Source: Rubritepida sp.
Lineage (GTDB): Bacteria; Pseudomonadota; Alphaproteobacteria; Acetobacterales; Acetobacteraceae
Assembly: GCA_014376425.1 (NCBI GenBank)
Contig: JACMRO010000506.1
Coordinates: 1-7,851, forward strand
Reading direction: 5' to 3'
Length of the DNA stretch: 7,851 nt
Shown: positions 5,991 through 7,851 of the stretch, in pieces
Layout of the letters: each line of letters begins with the position of its first letter
Position numbering within the stretch: the stretch's first letter is position 1
The notes under the pieces: generated by a model
Database searches by the model: none
Told to the model about the DNA's origin: nothing
What the model saw: only the letters and a program-made list of their open reading frames with translations
Program-made: the position numbers and the translations under genes

Positions 5991-6806
5991 TCAGAACGCC
6001 GGCATCGCCTGGCTCAGCCGCCCGCCCAGCCGCACCGCGGCCACCTGTCGCGCCAGCCCGGTCGCGTCGTCGGTTTCCACCAGCAGGCCGCACAGCGTCG
6101 CCTCGCCCTCGGCCGGTGCCAGCTTCTCGCCCGGCACCTTCTTCCAGAAGCGCAGCGCCGCCGCACCCTTCTGCATGCCGATGATGCTGTCGTAATCGCC
6201 GCACATTCCCGCATCGGTCTGAAAGGCAGTGCCGCCGGGCAGGATCTGGTGATCGGCGGTCGGCGCATGGGTGTGGGTGCCGACCACCAGCGACGCCAGC
6301 CCGTCAAAACTGTGGCCCATTGCCTGCTTCTCGCTGCTCGCTTCGGCATGGACGTCGATGATGGCGGCCTGCACGGCGCGGCCGAGGGGGTGGCGCTGCA
6401 ACTCCGCCTGCACGGCGCGGAACGGGTCATCCAGCGCATCCATGAACAACCTGCCCATGACGTTGACGACCAGGGCCTTCCGGCCGTCATCCAGCACCGC
6501 CACGAAGGCGCCGCGGCCTGGCGTGCCGGGGGGGAAGTTCACCGGGCGGATGATCCGGTGCTCGCCCTCCAGGTAGGGAATGATCTCCTTGCGGTCCCAG
6601 GCGTGATTACCAAGCGTGATGACATCGCAGCCGGCCAGGAAGAAGGCGCGCGCCATGTCCGGCGCGAGGCCGAAGCCGTGGCTGGCATTCTCGCCATTCA
6701 CGATCACCAATTCGGCGCGAAGCTGGGCCCGCAGGCCGGGCAGTTGGGCGGTAAGGGCATCGCGGCCGGAACGGCCGACCACGTCGCCCAGGAATAGAAT
6801 GCGCAT
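5991..6806 (-). CDS. YmdB-family metallophosphoesterase (TIGR00282 type)
   Basis: This 271-residue cytoplasmic enzyme belongs to the calcineurin-like phosphoesterase family of Bacillus YmdB, known as a 2',3'-cyclic-nucleotide phosphodiesterase. Its role in alphaproteobacteria is not settled. Metal-binding motifs are all visible: D8 in FLGDVVG, N37/E39/N40 in VNGEN, N67 and H68 in GNHAWD, D151/H153/E155 in DVHAEASSEK, and H178/H180 in GTHTHAPTAD. The late GMCGDYDSIIGM block (200-211) is also typical, and the length is normal for the family (about 260-275). ATG 6806 is the natural start because the protein begins directly with the first beta strand. It has no clear Shine-Dalgarno; a GCCGGC hairpin lies just upstream. 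The gene follows the YedI-like gene by 43 bp on the same strand and may be cotranscribed with it. It converges on the desaturase gene and is probably unrelated to it. Confidence 0.93.
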   Translation of the reverse strand: MRILFLGDVVGRSGRDALTAQLPGLRAQLRAELVIVNGENASHGFGLAPDMARAFFLAGCDVITLGNHAWDRKEIIPYLEGEHRIIRPVNFPPGTPGRGAFVAVLDDGRKALVVNVMGRLFMDALDDPFRAVQAELQRHPLGRAVQAAIIDVHAEASSEKQAMGHSFDGLASLVVGTHTHAPTADHQILPGGTAFQTDAGMCGDYDSIIGMQKGAAALRFWKKVPGEKLAPAEGEATLCGLLVETDDATGLARQVAAVRLGGRLSQAMPAF

Positions 6807-6808
6807 CG

Positions 6809-6851
6809 GCCGGCAGTAGCGCCGGCGAGGCGGGCTGAAAAGCCCGGCCTC
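6809..6851 (-). promoter_or_regulatory. two hairpins in the gap before the YmdB-family gene
   Basis: On the minus-strand transcript a strong stem (6827-6851) has GAGGC and GGGCT arms pairing with AGCCC and GGCCTC across a 4-base loop, with a single bulged base. It begins in the stop codon of the YedI-like gene. A second stem pairs GCCGGC (6821-6826) with GCCGGC (6809-6814) across a 6-base loop and ends only 2 bases before the ATG at 6806. With no T tract, the first is at most an attenuating or processing structure; the second could hide the ribosome site. Confidence 0.4.
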
Positions 6852-7785
6852 AGGCGGTGGCGGCCCGCGCCCTGTGGACCATTGCCATCGCCGCCACGAT
6901 CAGCCCGCCCAGTGCCACGCCCACGACGCCGGCACACAGCGCTTCCACCAGCCATGCCAGCACCGGGCCAGCCATCCTGCCCGCTGCCAGTCCGGCCTCG
7001 TGCACCAGGTGCTGGGGCCCGGGCAGGCCCAGCGTTTCGGCACCATGCAGCAGGATGCCGCCGCCAACCCAAAGCATGGCAGCCAGGCCCACCGTGCTCA
7101 GCAGCCGCAGCAGCCAGGGCATGCCCACCACCAGGCCGCGGCCCATGGCACGGAGGATTCCAGCCCGGCTGCCAGCCATCGCCACGCCCGCATCGTCGGC
7201 CTTCACGATCAGCGCCACCACACCATACACCCCCACGGTGATGCCGATGCCGACCAAGGCCAGCACCACCACCCGCATCCCGAGACTGGTTTCGGGCAGC
7301 GTGGCGAGTGCGATGGCCATGATTTCGGCCGACAGGATGAAGTCGGTGCGGATCGCGCCGGCGACCCGGGCTTCCTCCAGCGCGGCCGGCGTTTGCGGCG
7401 CCGGCGCCACCTCCGCCACGTCCTGGTGCGGCCAGATCATCTCCGCCAGCTTCTCTGCGCCCTCGTAGCAGAGATAAAGCGCGCCCAGCATCAACAGCGG
7501 CGTGATCGCCCAGGGCGCGAATTCGCCCAGCGCCACAGCCACCGGCAGCAAAATCAGCAGCTTGTTGCGCAGCGACCCAAGCGCGATGCGACCGACGATG
7601 GGCAATTCCCGGGCAGGATCGAAGCCCACGACGTAACGCGGCGTCACCGCCGCGTCGTCGATCACCACGCCGGCCGCCTTCACCCCGGCGCGGCTCGCCT
7701 GCAGCGCCACGTCATCGAGCGAGGCTGCAGCAACCTTGGCAATGGCCGCCACGTCGTCAAGGAGGGCCAGCAAGCCGGTACTCAT
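6850..7785 (-). CDS. YedI-like inner-membrane protein (DUF808)
   Basis: This 311-residue inner-membrane protein of the DUF808 family is related to E. coli YedI; its molecular function is unknown. Family marks visible in order are the N-terminal LLALLDDVAAIAK, DDAAVTPRYVVGF, ARELPIVGRIALGSLRNKLLILLP, APWAITPLLMLGALYLCYEGAEKL and GAIRTDFILSAEI. Several hydrophobic segments follow, about six in total, with the last near residues 281-303. ATG 7785 was chosen because MSTGLLALLDDV is the usual family start; extending to 7845 would add 20 residues, two of them cysteines, that do not look like the family. No strong Shine-Dalgarno is seen at the chosen ATG. It is the first gene of a probable two-gene minus-strand unit with the phosphoesterase. 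There is no evident link to the P450/desaturase cluster. Confidence 0.92.
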   Translation of the reverse strand: MSTGLLALLDDVAAIAKVAAASLDDVALQASRAGVKAAGVVIDDAAVTPRYVVGFDPARELPIVGRIALGSLRNKLLILLPVAVALGEFAPWAITPLLMLGALYLCYEGAEKLAEMIWPHQDVAEVAPAPQTPAALEEARVAGAIRTDFILSAEIMAIALATLPETSLGMRVVVLALVGIGITVGVYGVVALIVKADDAGVAMAGSRAGILRAMGRGLVVGMPWLLRLLSTVGLAAMLWVGGGILLHGAETLGLPGPQHLVHEAGLAAGRMAGPVLAWLVEALCAGVVGVALGGLIVAAMAMVHRARAATA

Positions 7786-7851
7786 TGCATTGCACGCATG
7801 ACATCGATCCTTCACGTCCGGGCTTGCAACGCGGGGAAGGGGCATTGGTTG
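7786..7851. other. region upstream of the YedI-like gene
   Basis: The last 66 bases should contain the promoter of the minus-strand YedI-like gene. I see no convincing -35/-10 pair, operator or upstream gene end here. The in-frame open stretch to 7845 is judged to be non-coding extension. Confidence 0.4.

Noticed and set aside
7786..7845. 20-residue N-terminal extension of the YedI-like protein
   Set aside because: The family normally starts at the MSTGLLALLDDV point; the extra residues have no family character.

Overview
The window is GC-rich DNA with long antisense open frames, typical of an alphaproteobacterium. The thrB-rnhA pair, the protein flavours and the CrtD-type desaturase would fit an acetic-acid-bacterium or purple-bacterium relative (Acetobacteraceae/Rhodospirillales). 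That placement is inference from gene content, not a database match. Seven complete genes and one partial gene are supported. There are no tRNA or rRNA genes, insertion sequences or CRISPR arrays.

Left part (1-660): the 3' end of homoserine kinase (thrB) overlaps ribonuclease HI (rnhA), a core-genome pair on the + strand. Directly after rnhA comes a sharply AT-rich island of about 0.5 kb (about 655-1155) carrying one unrecognised 130-residue acidic protein. It looks foreign to its surroundings.

Middle part (1139-5900): a four-gene metabolic cluster read outward from a 37-bp divergent intergenic region. On the minus strand are a cytochrome P450 and an ATP-grasp ligase-like protein, coupled by an ATGA overlap. 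On the plus strand are a small polytopic membrane protein (DUF2306-like) and a CrtD/CrtI-family carotenoid desaturase starting at TTG. The arrangement suggests co-regulated oxidation (P450), desaturation (CrtD-like) and ATP-dependent conjugation (ATP-grasp) of one isoprenoid or other lipid-like substrate. No known pathway with exactly this set is recognised here, which makes it the best candidate for something undescribed. The 37-bp spacer and the P450 start contain repeated CTGT/ACAG half-sites arranged as inverted repeats, a plausible shared operator. A 24-bp tandem repeat extends the P450 C-terminus immediately before the ATP-grasp start.

Right part (5991-7785): two minus-strand housekeeping-type genes, a YedI/DUF808 inner-membrane protein followed by a YmdB/TIGR00282 metallophosphoesterase. 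They are separated by 43 bp containing two hairpins. They converge on the desaturase gene across a 90-bp gap that holds a palindrome and a hairpin but no T-tract terminator.
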